Positions 43,172 through 53,098 of a stretch of DNA of 64,000 nt are shown here, piece after piece. The notes beneath the pieces were generated by a model, which was not told where the DNA came from, made no database searches, and worked only from the letters and a program-made list of their open reading frames with translations. This stretch comes from Flavobacterium luteolum. Its GTDB lineage: Bacteria; Bacteroidota; Bacteroidia; Flavobacteriales; Flavobacteriaceae. A program made the position numbers and the translations under genes. Each line of letters starts with the position of its first letter. Position 1 is the first letter of the stretch. The stretch spans positions 2,232,001 to 2,296,000 of the forward strand of contig NZ_CP114286.1 of assembly GCF_027111275.1 (NCBI RefSeq), given 5' to 3'.

Positions 43172-43873
43172 TTAGTTTGTCTTAAATTTCCAAACCTGGC
43201 CTACGGTTTCACCGCCTTTATTGTCTTTAACCACTATTCTCCAGTAATACTGTGTTGTTGGCTGAAGCGTAACCTCAAATGATTTTGAACTTGAATTCTC
43301 GCTCACTTTTGCCATTGGCGGATTTGCCGTTCCAAAATAGATATCATAAGTAAGAATATCAGAAGTGTCAACATCAGAAGCGTTCCAAGTTAAAGTTGCA
43401 GTTGATGTGCTTAAAGCCGCATTGATTGCTGGAGATATTAATTCTGGAGCAAACGGCAAATGATTCACTACTGCTGTTCCTGCAGTATAAAACTTAAATG
43501 TTGAAGAATAGGCACTAGCTAGACCCTTACTGTCAGTTGCTTTTACCCTCCAATAGTAAGCTGTATTTTTCTCTAATGCTAACGCACTTGTAGAAAGAGA
43601 TGAATTGTCAAGCGTATTCACGATTTGAGTAAAACCGTTATCTTTTGCAATTTGAATCTGATATACGATAGCATCTTGCTGAGCATCAGTTGAAGCGCTC
43701 CACTGAAAAGAAACATTATTATCTTGACATAATTTATTGTCAGCTGGAGTAGTTAAAACAGGTACAGTTGGAGCTGTGTTTTCTCCTGGCGGATTTACAG
43801 GATCATCTCCGCCTCCGCCACCACAGGCTGCAAATACTAAACAGATTATTGATAAATATATAGAATTCTTCAT
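43172..43873 (-). CDS. Fibronectin type III-like lipoprotein
   Basis: The 233-residue protein has a lipoprotein signal with lipobox FAAC (Cys 17), followed by a Gly/Asp/Pro spacer. Two Fn3-like domains (about 38-131 and 138-232) have the family pattern P..P.L..P......V...W.AS.D......Y.I.......A.......L...T.YYWRV.A.D.KG. The start is 3 bases after the stop of the large LRR gene, so the two are one operon. It probably anchors or presents a partner at the outer surface; no ligand can be named. Confidence 0.82.
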   Translation of the reverse strand: MKNSIYLSIICLVFAACGGGGGDDPVNPPGENTAPTVPVLTTPADNKLCQDNNVSFQWSASTDAQQDAIVYQIQIAKDNGFTQIVNTLDNSSLSTSALALEKNTAYYWRVKATDSKGLASAYSSTFKFYTAGTAVVNHLPFAPELISPAINAALSTSTATLTWNASDVDTSDILTYDIYFGTANPPMAKVSENSSSKSFEVTLQPTTQYYWRIVVKDNKGGETVGQVWKFKTN

Positions 43874-43876
43874 TTT

Positions 43877-46800
43877 TTAATTTTTTATGATTTTAATGTA
43901 TTCTGGAGTTTCTAAATTGATTTTAGCAGCATAAATTCCTGATGGCAATTTTTCAAGATTTAAAAGTGCTCTTCCACTTTCAATATTATAAGTTCCGTGA
44001 GAAACCAACTGACCGCTAAAATTGTATAAATCAATAACAACTTCAGTTTTTGAGCTAGGAATTTCGATTTCGATACTGCCAGAAGTAGGGTTTGGATAAG
44101 CAGAAAGCATTGTTCCTAATTCATAAGAAGTAACTTTTTTGGCAAAAACACCTTCACAAGCTTTTGCGGTTGCTACTTCAACTAATCCGGCTTTATCTAG
44201 AGAAACTGTAAAGTTGTTGTCTGTTGTCTGGAATTGTTCTGCACCATTAACAAATACGGTGAAAGGAGCCGTTCCTTCGGTAATTTCAACATTTACTGTT
44301 TTAGCGCTTACATCAGATCTTCCTGTTGTAGTTGCAGCTTTTTGAATAGTAAAATTGAAATTTTGTTCAAAGTTTTCTTCAGCAATGGTAACAGAAACGG
44401 TATAAGTGCCAGGAGCTAAATTTGCTATTTTCACGCTGTTGTTGGCAAATGAATATGCTTTTCCAGCTATAGTTGCTACATAGGTATAAGATCCTTTTGC
44501 AGTAATGCTAATTTCTCCATTATTTTCACCTTGGCAAGATTCTCCTTTTGTTTCAACACTAAAGTTGTCACTTGGTAATACAAGAGCAGTCCCACAATTA
44601 GTATTATAAGAAGCTGTTGCATCTTTTTTGTTTGCCATTTTTGTATTAGCAACAGTTGCATCGTCAACCTGAATACAAGTTAAATTTGGATTGTTCGTAA
44701 AATTTAGATAAAAATCACTTTCATAGTATTGGCTGAAAGCCGCATTATTACCATTCTTAATATTTAAGGAAACTAAATTATTTGAACTACAATTTACCGC
44801 TGCAAGTTTTTTGTTTTTTGAAAGATTTAAAGTCGTCAATTTATTCTCAGGGCAATATAATGTCCATAAATTGGTGTTATTAGATAAATCTAAAGCAATT
44901 AGTTGATTTTTACTACATGTAAACTGTGATAAGTTTGTGTTTGCAGACAGATTTAGAGTTGTCAATAGATTGTTGTCGCATCCAAACTGTATTACAGAAG
45001 TCACTTTAGAAATATCTAAAGTCTTTAATCGGTTATTAGCAAGGAAAAGATAATTGATATACTTGTTGTTTGACAAATCTATGCTTTCCAATGAATTGTT
45101 GACACAATTTAGATAATTTAAATTTGGATTTGCTGTTAGATTTACACTGGTAAGTTTATTGCTATCAGCATATAAATAATTAAATTTTGGGTTTTTAGAA
45201 AAATCTAAAGAAGTCAATCTGTTGCCTTGACAGTTGACAGTTGTAAGTTCGGGATTTTTAGAAAAATCGATTTGAGCCAATACATCATTGTATCCGCAAT
45301 CAAATTTTGTTAATAAAGCATTTTTAGAAATATCAATTGTACGCAGACGGTTTCCTCCACAATTTACCTCTGTCAAAGCGGTATTTTTAGAAAGATCTAA
45401 TACCGTTAAATAATTATATCCAACAGATAGTTTTTCAAGTGCTTTAAAGTCTTGTATTCCTGTTAAATCTTGTATTGGAGTAGTTTGTACATTTGTAGAC
45501 TCATTAAGATTTAATTCTTTTACAGAAGAAATACTAGATGTTAAAACAGCTCCGTTAACACCATCTTTATCTATCCCAAGTGCAATTAATTTAGTTTCAA
45601 AATTAGCATCAGGTAACATTGTAAAATTATTTGCATCACAAACTGTTGAGTAAGAAGTGGCAATCTCTTTTGCATTTGCCCAATTAGAGTCAGCAAAAGC
45701 TTTGTCGTCAACCTGAATACAAGATAGATTAGGATTGCTTTTAAAGTTTCCAGCAGTAACATTTTGCATTTTTGAATTGTTTCCATTCTTCAGGTTTAAG
45801 CTGAATAAATTATTTGAAGAACAATCCACTTCTGTTAATGCCGTATTTTTTGAAAGATCTAAATTTAATAATTGATTTGATTTAGCATTTAATGCTGTAA
45901 TTGCAATATTTTTTGTTAGATCGATCGTTTTTAAATTATTAGAAGAAATATTCAACTGTTTTAAAGCAACAAATCCTTCAATTCCGGCAAGATTTGAGAT
46001 TGAACTTCCAGATACGTCTAAAGTTGAAATTGAAGAAACGCTAGAAGTTAATACTTTTCCGTTTTTTCCATCAGTATCAATTCCTAATGCAATTAACTTA
46101 TTTTCGAAATTAGAATCTGGAATTGCAACAAAAGAGTTACAAAGCGTATTATAGTTTGCTGTAGCATCTTTTAAAGCAGCCCAGTTTGTGTTGGCATAAT
46201 TTTCATCATCTACTTGAATACACTTTAAAGAAGTATTGTTTAAAAATGAAGAAGTCGTTTTGTTAAGCAATGTATTTTTGCCGTTTTTCAAATCTAAACT
46301 TACGAGCTTATTGTTTGAAGCATTTACAGAAGTTAAAGAAACGTTTTTAGATAAGTCTAAGAATAATAATTGGTTGTCTTGGCAATTTAATGTTTCTAAA
46401 CTGCCAAAATCCTGAATTCCGGTTAGGTCAGAAATATTGCTTCCAGAAACATCAAGAGTTTTTATTTGAGCAATACTTGAAGTTAAAACCTGTCCATTTT
46501 TACCATCAATATCAATTTTTAAGGCAATTAACTTATCTTCAAAATTTGAATCAGGAATAGAGGTGTATGGTCTGCAGTCTTCAGAGAATTTGGCCCAACT
46601 GTCTTTTTTTGTGCCCCATTTTAGATCAGCATTAGCTTTGCTGTCAATTAAAATACAAGTTAGACTTAGATTTTTTAATAAGGAAACATCCAAAGCTGCA
46701 TTGTTGCCATTTTTAAGATTAAGATCATAAAGCAGCTTGTTAGACGTAATGCTCGCGTATGTCAATTTTGTATTTTTAGATAAATCTAAGCTCTCAATCT

Positions 46801-48409
46801 TACTTTCTCCAAAGTACAAAGAAGTTAAGGCAGTATTTTTAGAAAGATCAAGGCTCTTTAGCGGAACATTTCTAGAAACAAACAATTGAAGCTTTGGGTT
46901 ATTGCTAAGATCTATTTCTGATATTTGATTATTATCAATCGTTAACTGCTCAAGCAATAAATTTTTAGTTACATCCAGTTTGGTTAGACTATTATAATGA
47001 ACAGCCAATCTGGTTAATTTTGCATTTTGCGTTACATCTATAGCAGTGATTTTATTCAAAAGAATATCTACAGCAACAAGTTCTTTATTGTTGGAAAGAT
47101 TTAGTTCTTTTAATTCATTTCTAGAACAAGCTATGCTGGTTAGTAAAGTGTTTTTTGTTAAATCTAAACTAGTTAATTTATTTTCATAACATTCAAGCGT
47201 CTTTAAATTTGGCTGATTGGTAACGTCTAAAGTTGTTAAACTATTAGTGTATACTCTAACAAGTTCTAATAAAGTATTTTTAGAAATATTTAATTCTGTC
47301 AGTTTAGAACCTTGACCGCTTAAATTCTTTAAAAGCGTATTTTTAGATAAATCTAGTGATGTAATTGTGTTGTATGCGAAGTTTAAATCTGTAAGAAGAG
47401 GGTTTTGAGATAAATCTAAACTAGTAATTTTATTGCTGTAACAATTAAAATCAACAAGCTCTTTGTTATTTGAAACAGAAATTGAGGTTAGCTGATTAGA
47501 TTCAAATTTTAATGTTTTTAGTTTAGTGTTTTTAGCAACATCTATTGTTGTTAACTTATTGCTTCCAAAATTTAAACTCTCCAACTCAAGATTATTAGAA
47601 ACATCTAAAGCTGTTAATAGATTTGAACTAACATCTAAATTTTTAAGCTTTAAGTTTTTAGAAACATTCAAAGTAGAAATTTTACCGGCATTTCCTTTAA
47701 AAACCAAACTTTCAAGAGCGGCAAAATCTTCAATTCCAGTTAAATCTTTGATGTTCCATGTTTTGAATGAAACATCCAAAGTTTTTATTGATGAAATGTT
47801 GCTTGTAGCTACTTTTCCGTTTATTCCATCTTTGTCAGCTCCAATATAACTCAAATAGCTTTCAAACTCTGGATCAGGAATTTTAGTATATTGTTGCTCA
47901 TTAATATCAACCATAGAAACATTATCAACCAAAATTTCAGAGTTGAGACTTCCATAAGTCCAAATATCAACTTCGACATTTTCAGAAACAGTTGGAGTAT
48001 ATTCAAATTCTATTTTTCTCCACTCAGTAGCAGAAAAAGTAACATCCGATTTTTTAATTATTTCCTCCTTAAAAGTACCAGGTTTATGTTGCAAACTAAA
48101 ATCTATAGAAGAAAACGTTCCTTTTGCAAGTTTGTGATATAATGTAACTCTATACGTTTTACCAGCAATTACCGGAAAATAGTCCGTGTTAATGAAGTTA
48201 AATGTTCCGCTGGCAACCATCATGTTAATACTTGATGAACCATTTTGAGCAACAGTACTTTTAGAGATATAACCGCTAAAATATTGAAACCAGTTATCGG
48301 GTTTTGAAGATACAGACCAGGTTTCGAAATTCCCATTCGGAACTAAGTTGGTTTGCGCATAATTAGAAAAACTTGCCAGTAACAGCAATAAGAGTAGTTT
48401 TGTCTTCAT
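43877..48409 (-). CDS. Giant secreted leucine-rich-repeat protein with T9SS type A sorting domain (1510 aa)
   Basis: A signal peptide (MKTKLLLLLLLASFSNYAQ) is followed by a carbohydrate-binding-like jelly roll (about 20-168, NLVPNGNFETW...ILVDNVSMVD). Four modules each open with a PD..FE..L segment carrying a D.DG.NG.V loop; three of them have IPD and LIALGID-like wording. Each has many 21-residue LRRs and most close with CIQVDD..YA..NWA..KD. After the LRRs comes a beta-rich segment (about 1300-1430, SVETKGESCQGENNGEISITAKGSY), then a T9SS type A sorting domain (LSAYPNPTSGSIEIEI...LEKLPSGIYAAKI). It should be exported to the cell surface. It is the first gene of an operon with the Fn3 lipoprotein and is paralogous to the LRR gene downstream. 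Confidence 0.85.
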   Translation of the reverse strand: MKTKLLLLLLLASFSNYAQTNLVPNGNFETWSVSSKPDNWFQYFSGYISKSTVAQNGSSSINMMVASGTFNFINTDYFPVIAGKTYRVTLYHKLAKGTFSSIDFSLQHKPGTFKEEIIKKSDVTFSATEWRKIEFEYTPTVSENVEVDIWTYGSLNSEILVDNVSMVDINEQQYTKIPDPEFESYLSYIGADKDGINGKVATSNISSIKTLDVSFKTWNIKDLTGIEDFAALESLVFKGNAGKISTLNVSKNLKLKNLDVSSNLLTALDVSNNLELESLNFGSNKLTTIDVAKNTKLKTLKFESNQLTSISVSNNKELVDFNCYSNKITSLDLSQNPLLTDLNFAYNTITSLDLSKNTLLKNLSGQGSKLTELNISKNTLLELVRVYTNSLTTLDVTNQPNLKTLECYENKLTSLDLTKNTLLTSIACSRNELKELNLSNNKELVAVDILLNKITAIDVTQNAKLTRLAVHYNSLTKLDVTKNLLLEQLTIDNNQISEIDLSNNPKLQLFVSRNVPLKSLDLSKNTALTSLYFGESKIESLDLSKNTKLTYASITSNKLLYDLNLKNGNNAALDVSLLKNLSLTCILIDSKANADLKWGTKKDSWAKFSEDCRPYTSIPDSNFEDKLIALKIDIDGKNGQVLTSSIAQIKTLDVSGSNISDLTGIQDFGSLETLNCQDNQLLFLDLSKNVSLTSVNASNNKLVSLDLKNGKNTLLNKTTSSFLNNTSLKCIQVDDENYANTNWAALKDATANYNTLCNSFVAIPDSNFENKLIALGIDTDGKNGKVLTSSVSSISTLDVSGSSISNLAGIEGFVALKQLNISSNNLKTIDLTKNIAITALNAKSNQLLNLDLSKNTALTEVDCSSNNLFSLNLKNGNNSKMQNVTAGNFKSNPNLSCIQVDDKAFADSNWANAKEIATSYSTVCDANNFTMLPDANFETKLIALGIDKDGVNGAVLTSSISSVKELNLNESTNVQTTPIQDLTGIQDFKALEKLSVGYNYLTVLDLSKNTALTEVNCGGNRLRTIDISKNALLTKFDCGYNDVLAQIDFSKNPELTTVNCQGNRLTSLDFSKNPKFNYLYADSNKLTSVNLTANPNLNYLNCVNNSLESIDLSNNKYINYLFLANNRLKTLDISKVTSVIQFGCDNNLLTTLNLSANTNLSQFTCSKNQLIALDLSNNTNLWTLYCPENKLTTLNLSKNKKLAAVNCSSNNLVSLNIKNGNNAAFSQYYESDFYLNFTNNPNLTCIQVDDATVANTKMANKKDATASYNTNCGTALVLPSDNFSVETKGESCQGENNGEISITAKGSYTYVATIAGKAYSFANNSVKIANLAPGTYTVSVTIAEENFEQNFNFTIQKAATTTGRSDVSAKTVNVEITEGTAPFTVFVNGAEQFQTTDNNFTVSLDKAGLVEVATAKACEGVFAKKVTSYELGTMLSAYPNPTSGSIEIEIPSSKTEVVIDLYNFSGQLVSHGTYNIESGRALLNLEKLPSGIYAAKINLETPEYIKIIKN

Positions 48410-48434
48410 AGAATAAATTTAGGATTAGGTCGCG

Positions 48435-48479
48435 CAAGTATAAAGTAATTAAACGGGCATACCTTACGGGAAAACGTAA
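48435..48479 (-). promoter_or_regulatory. Promoter and palindromic operator of the 1510-aa LRR gene
   Basis: On the minus strand TTACGTTTTCCCGTAA (48464-48479) is followed after 21 bases by TATACTTG (48435-48442) and after 25 more by the ATG. The palindrome matches 13 of 16 bases of the one upstream of the other LRR gene. The rest of the gap to 48703 is A/T-rich without other features I can support. Confidence 0.7.
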
Positions 48480-48703
48480 ACACTATATTATTTGTTGATT
48501 TTTTACCATTCAAAGTCATTGCAAGTATATTTTTGAATGAATAGAATTACATTTATAATGATTTGAATGATAAATATTTGAGGGTATTATAGTTTTGATT
48601 ATTTTTCGTCAAAATTTCATAACACATTGTTAACAGTTAGTTTTTTGTAACAAAAAAGCATAATTTAGACCCATCTTTTAACTTTACTTATATTTATACA
48701 TAC

Positions 48704-50338
48704 ATGAGTCATATAAAACCTCTTAAATTATCTGCTTTTGCATTGCTTGTTTTAGCAGGTTGCAGCGCCACAGTTCAAGCGCAGGTTTCCACTTCAAAAG
48801 AGTTTATTACAGCGCCTGCGACAGTTGTAAAAAAAGCGCCTGTTAGTGAAAATGAATTAAAAAGATGGAGCCATCTTGATTTAATAAAAGACTCAATTCC
48901 AGGAATGAGTGTTGATAGAGCTTATGCTGAATTACTGCAAGGTAAAAAAGGGCAGAAAGTAATTGTAGGAATTGTAGATTCTGGTGTCGATATCGAGCAC
49001 GAAGACCTACAGGGAATGATCTGGACAAATAAAAAAGAAATTCCAGGAAACGGAATCGACGATGACAAAAACGGATTTATCGACGATGTTCACGGATGGA
49101 ATTTCCTTGGAGATGCTGTTCACGAAAATCTAGAATTGACACGTATCGTTAAAAAAGCCGATGATGGTTCTGCAGAATACAAAGCAGCTCTGGCAGAATA
49201 TACTAAAAAGTATGAAGAGGCTCTTCAAGATAAACAGCAAGCAGATTTTTTACTTGATGTTCATAACACAATTAAAAAAGAACTTAATAAATCAGACTAT
49301 AAACTCGAAGATTTAAGCGCAGTTACTTCAACAGATCCAAAAGTGGCAAGAAGTAAAGCAATTATGACTCAGATTTTTACCAATGCCGGACCAACTTTTA
49401 ATCCAGAATCTGAATTGACAGAGTATAGTGAACAAGTTGAAGATCAGTTAAAATACAATTTAAACAAAGAATACGACGGAAGAAAAATCGTAGGAGATAA
49501 TCCAGAAGATATTAAAAACAGCCATTATGGTAATAATGTTGTTTTTGGTCCAGACAAAGAAAAAGCACTTCACGGGACTCACGTTGCGGGAATTATTGCC
49601 CAAGTTAGAGGAAATAATTTAGGAGGAGACGGTGTAGCAAATAACGTTGAAATTTTGACAGTTAGAGCTGTTCCAGATGGAGATGAGTACGATAAAGATA
49701 TTGCTTTGGCAATTCGTTATGCGGTAGACAATGGAGCAAAAGTAATCAATGGAAGTTTTGGAAAAAGCTTTTCTCCACATAAACAATGGGTTTATGATGC
49801 TATTGCCTATGCAGCTAAAAAAGACGTTTTAATTGTTCATGCGGCTGGTAACGATGGTTACAATATCGATGAAACAAAAAACATCAATTATCCAAACGAT
49901 TCTAAAGACAACGTAAAAGAATTTGCAGATAATTTAATTACAATTGGAGCTATTAATAAATCATACGGAGAAAATGTTGTGGCTTCATTTTCAAACTTTG
50001 GGAAAATAAACGTAGACGTTTTTGCCCCAGGTGAAGAAATTTATGCAACGGTTCCAAACAATAAATACAAGTATTTGCAAGGAACATCAATGGCATCTCC
50101 AAATGCAGCTGGTGTTGCAGCTTTAATTCGTTCGTACTATCCAAAATTAAAGGCAGCTCAAGTTAAAAAGATTTTGATGGACTCTGGAGTAGCGCTTCCT
50201 TCAATGGTTGTTTTAGGAAAAGGTGAAAATCCTGGAGAAAAACCAGCAGCTGTTTCTTCTGCAGAATCATCAAAAACAGCTAAGATGGTAAATGCTTACA
50301 ACGCTTTATTAATGGCAGAAAAAATGTCTAAAAAATAA
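48704..50338 (+). CDS. S8 family (subtilisin-like) serine peptidase
   Basis: The 544-residue protein has a complete subtilisin triad: Asp 92 in VGIVDSGVD, His 290 in LHGTHVAGI and Ser 462 in QGTSMASPNAAG. A long insertion (about 110-280) sits between Asp and His. The leader MSHIKPLKLSAFALLVLAGCSATVQAQ contains both a lipobox (LAGC, Cys 20) and a possible AQA-Q cleavage site, so it is either an outer membrane lipoprotein or periplasmic. No T9SS tail is present. It has its own terminator; the M1 peptidase gene follows. Confidence 0.92.
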   Translation: MSHIKPLKLSAFALLVLAGCSATVQAQVSTSKEFITAPATVVKKAPVSENELKRWSHLDLIKDSIPGMSVDRAYAELLQGKKGQKVIVGIVDSGVDIEHEDLQGMIWTNKKEIPGNGIDDDKNGFIDDVHGWNFLGDAVHENLELTRIVKKADDGSAEYKAALAEYTKKYEEALQDKQQADFLLDVHNTIKKELNKSDYKLEDLSAVTSTDPKVARSKAIMTQIFTNAGPTFNPESELTEYSEQVEDQLKYNLNKEYDGRKIVGDNPEDIKNSHYGNNVVFGPDKEKALHGTHVAGIIAQVRGNNLGGDGVANNVEILTVRAVPDGDEYDKDIALAIRYAVDNGAKVINGSFGKSFSPHKQWVYDAIAYAAKKDVLIVHAAGNDGYNIDETKNINYPNDSKDNVKEFADNLITIGAINKSYGENVVASFSNFGKINVDVFAPGEEIYATVPNNKYKYLQGTSMASPNAAGVAALIRSYYPKLKAAQVKKILMDSGVALPSMVVLGKGENPGEKPAAVSSAESSKTAKMVNAYNALLMAEKMSKK

Positions 50339-50358
50339 ACTATAGTACACTATTAATC

Positions 50359-50388
50359 CAATGGAAGGGCGAGAGCCCTTCCATTTTC
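50359..50388 (+). terminator. Terminator after the S8 peptidase gene
   Basis: The stem AATGGAAGGGC / GCCCTTCCATT has a GAGA loop and a short T run, 20 bases after the stop. It lies just upstream of the M1 peptidase start, so read-through may still occur. Confidence 0.85.
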
Positions 50389-50402
50389 TATTACATATTA
50401 AC

Positions 50403-52283
50403 ATGCGAAAAATTATTTTACTTTCTTTCCTAAGCTTAGGTTTTAACTCGGCTTTTGCACAAAGCGCCCCATATTGGCAGCAGCACGCTGACTATAAAAT
50501 GGAGGTTTCGATGGATGTAAAAAACTATCAGTACAAAGGAAAACAAGAATTGGTTTATACCAACAACTCTTCTGATACTCTTAAAAAAGTATTCTATCAT
50601 TTATATCCAAACGCTTTTCAGCCAGGAAGCGAAATGGATGCGCGTCTTCATTTTATTAAAGATCCAGACGGAAGAATGGTAAACAAAGTAAAACAAGCTG
50701 ACGGAAAAGAAATAAAACAAAGCCGTATTGAAACTTTAAAGCCAAACGAAGTTGGGTACTTAAAAATCGCAAACTTCAAGCAAGATGGCGTTACGGCTCA
50801 AACAAGAGTTTCAGGAACGATCTTAGAAGTGACTTTGGCAAAACCAATCCTTCCAAATTCTAAAACGGCTTTTACTTTAGATTTTGACGGACAGGTGCCA
50901 GTTCAGATTCGTCGTTCAGGAAGAAACAATTCTGAAGGAGTTGAACTTTCAATGTCGCAATGGTATCCAAAATTAGCCGAATTTGATTTTGAAGGATGGC
51001 ATGCAGATCCGTACATCGCAAGAGAATTTCACGGTGTTTGGGGTAATTTTGATGTAAAAATTACAATTGACAAAGATTACACAATTGGTGGTTCTGGATA
51101 TTTACAGGATAAAAATTCAATTGGTCACGGTTACCAAGATGCAGGTGTAACGGTTACATATCCTAAAAAAGCAAAAACGTTGACTTGGCATTTTATTGCG
51201 CCAAATGTTCACGATTTTACATGGGCTGCCGATAAAGAATATACACACGATATTGTAAAAGGACCAAACGATGTTGATTTGCATTTCTTCTACAAAAACA
51301 ACGAAAAAACGACAGCAAACTGGAAACAGTTAGAGCCGTTAATGGTTAAAGTAATGGACTATTACAACCAGAGAGTAGGAGCTTATCCATACAAACAATA
51401 TTCATTTATTCAAGGTGGAGATGGTGGAATGGAGTACGCAATGTGTACTTTAATGTTAGGTAACGGAACTCTAGAAGGAATTCTTGGAACAGCAACGCAC
51501 GAATTAGGGCACTCTTGGTTCCAGCATATTTTAGCTTCAAACGAATCAAAACACCCTTGGATGGACGAAGGTTTTACAACGTATATCGAAGACAGTGCTT
51601 TGAATGAATTAAAAGGAGATAAAAAAGAAGCAAACCCTTTTGCTGGGAATTATAAGGCATATTACAGTTTAGTAAATTCTGGTAAAGAACAGCCTCAGAC
51701 AACTCACGGAGATCGTTACGATGAGAACCGTCCATACAGTATTTCTTCTTATGTTAAAGGAAGCCTTTTCCTTTCTCAGTTAGAATACGTAATAGGAAAA
51801 GAGAATGTTGATGCAACTTTAAAAAGATATTTTAACGATTTTAAATTCAAACACCCAACTCCTAACGATATTAAAAGAACAGCTGAAAGAGTTTCTGGAG
51901 CTGAGTTAGACTGGTATTTGATTGATTGGACACAAACTACAAATACGATCGATTACGGAATTAAGGATGTTGCTGATAATGCAGCAAAAACAACGGTTTC
52001 TTTAGAAAGAATTGGAAGAATGCCAATGCCAATCGATTTAAAAGTAGATTATACAGACGGAACATCTGAGACATTTTATATTCCGTTAAGAATGATGAAC
52101 TTCATTAAACCAAATCCAAACCCGAACGAAAAAAGAACAGTATTAGAAGACTGGGCTTGGGCACAGCAAAACTATAGTTTTACAATTGACAAAAACAAGA
52201 CGTCAATCAAAAAAATCACGATCGATCCAAGCGGATTAATGGCTGATGTAAAACAAACAAATAATGTTTTTGAAGTGAAGTAA
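50403..52283 (+). CDS. M1 family zinc metallopeptidase
   Basis: The 626-residue protein starts with a signal peptide (MRKIILLSFLSLGFNSAFAQ). The catalytic zinc site HELGH (366-370) with the third ligand Glu 389 in WMDEGFTTY is exactly the M1 HExxH-x18-E pattern, and the exopeptidase motif appears as GGDGGMEYAMC. The N-terminal beta domain (about 30-240) and a C-terminal region with a DWYLIDWTQTTNTIDYGI segment also fit. It removes N-terminal residues from peptides, probably in the periplasm. The start at 50403 is chosen because the longer frame runs through the upstream terminator. Confidence 0.93.
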   Translation: MRKIILLSFLSLGFNSAFAQSAPYWQQHADYKMEVSMDVKNYQYKGKQELVYTNNSSDTLKKVFYHLYPNAFQPGSEMDARLHFIKDPDGRMVNKVKQADGKEIKQSRIETLKPNEVGYLKIANFKQDGVTAQTRVSGTILEVTLAKPILPNSKTAFTLDFDGQVPVQIRRSGRNNSEGVELSMSQWYPKLAEFDFEGWHADPYIAREFHGVWGNFDVKITIDKDYTIGGSGYLQDKNSIGHGYQDAGVTVTYPKKAKTLTWHFIAPNVHDFTWAADKEYTHDIVKGPNDVDLHFFYKNNEKTTANWKQLEPLMVKVMDYYNQRVGAYPYKQYSFIQGGDGGMEYAMCTLMLGNGTLEGILGTATHELGHSWFQHILASNESKHPWMDEGFTTYIEDSALNELKGDKKEANPFAGNYKAYYSLVNSGKEQPQTTHGDRYDENRPYSISSYVKGSLFLSQLEYVIGKENVDATLKRYFNDFKFKHPTPNDIKRTAERVSGAELDWYLIDWTQTTNTIDYGIKDVADNAAKTTVSLERIGRMPMPIDLKVDYTDGTSETFYIPLRMMNFIKPNPNPNEKRTVLEDWAWAQQNYSFTIDKNKTSIKKITIDPSGLMADVKQTNNVFEVK

Positions 52284-52305
52284 AAATTCAAAAATCTCAA
52301 ATAAA

Positions 52306-52347
52306 AAAAATCCAAAGCTGGTTTCTAGCTTTGGATTTTTTTTTGCT
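52306..52347 (+). terminator. Terminator after the M1 peptidase gene
   Basis: The A-flanked stem ATCCAAAGCT / AGCTTTGGAT with a 7-base loop is followed by nine T. Confidence 0.92.
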
Positions 52348-52349
52348 TG

Positions 52350-52378
52350 ATAAATTTAAAAGAGTTGTAATTTTGATA
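52350..52378 (+). promoter_or_regulatory. Promoter of the Crp/Fnr regulator gene
   Basis: TTG (52350-52352) and TAATTTTG (52371-52378) are 18 bases apart, a good Bacteroidota promoter, directly after the terminator. The ATG follows 41 bases later. Confidence 0.7.
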
Positions 52379-52419
52379 CAATAGTAATCTTGTAGATTGA
52401 AATTTTAAATTCAAAAAGA

Positions 52420-53004
52420 ATGGCACAATACGAATCTTTAATAAAACATTTGCAAGACCGAGTAGAGCTTTCTGAGGAAGAAACGAATCAATTTGTTTCT
52501 AATTTTAAAATAAAAAAGATAAAGAAACGTCAGTTTATAGTGCAGCCAGATTTTGTGGCTAAGCATAGAAACTATGTGGTAGAAGGTGCTTTAAGAGCGT
52601 ATGTTGTAAATGATGAAGGTCAGGAACACACGATTGCCTTTGCTATTGAAGATTGGTGGATTTCTGACTATAATAGCTATATTTATCAGCAGCCGGCCAC
52701 GATGTTTGTTATGGCTTTAGAAGATGCTGTTTTGTTACAAATAGATTTCGAAACGGAAGCGAAATTGAAAAAGGCTAATCCAAAATTTGAAACTTTTTTT
52801 CGTATTACAGCAGAACGTACCGCAGCATTTTTTCAACGAAGAATTATTACCAATCTTACCTCTTCGGCAGAAGAACGTTATGAGAAATTTATAAATCAAT
52901 TCCCTTTAATCGCAAATCGCGTGCCTCAATATGCTTTGGCATCTTATTTAGGGATGACAACAGAATTTCTTTCGAAAATAAAAAACAATAAGCTGAAAAA
53001 ATAA
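52420..53004 (+). CDS. Crp/Fnr family transcriptional regulator
   Basis: The 194-residue protein has a cyclic-nucleotide-binding-like beta roll (about 20-120, KKRQFIVQPDFVAKHRNYVVEGALRAYVVNDEGQEHTIAFAIEDWW). A long dimer helix follows, then a C-terminal winged-helix segment VPQYALASYLGMTTEFLSKIKNNKLKK (about 168-194). The wing is short, as in the Bacteroidota-specific branch, and the cAMP phosphate-binding motif is not conserved, so a different or no ligand is likely. It lies upstream of an SDR gene in the same direction, a plausible target. Confidence 0.85.
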   Translation: MAQYESLIKHLQDRVELSEEETNQFVSNFKIKKIKKRQFIVQPDFVAKHRNYVVEGALRAYVVNDEGQEHTIAFAIEDWWISDYNSYIYQQPATMFVMALEDAVLLQIDFETEAKLKKANPKFETFFRITAERTAAFFQRRIITNLTSSAEERYEKFINQFPLIANRVPQYALASYLGMTTEFLSKIKNNKLKK

Positions 53005-53098
53005 ACTTGAACTAGTTCAACCTTATTTCATAATTCACTTCATTTTATAGCTCTTTAGCTTGTCTGAACTTTGTAAAACAATTTTAAATACAAAGAAA

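Noticed and set aside
39842..48409. Regularly spaced repeats that could be taken for a CRISPR array
   Set aside because: They are leucine-rich-repeat codons in two long open frames; there are no invariant repeats with unique spacers of constant length.
50361..50402. N-terminal extension of the M1 peptidase
   Set aside because: The added codons read through the S8 gene's terminator hairpin, and the signal peptide begins at 50403.
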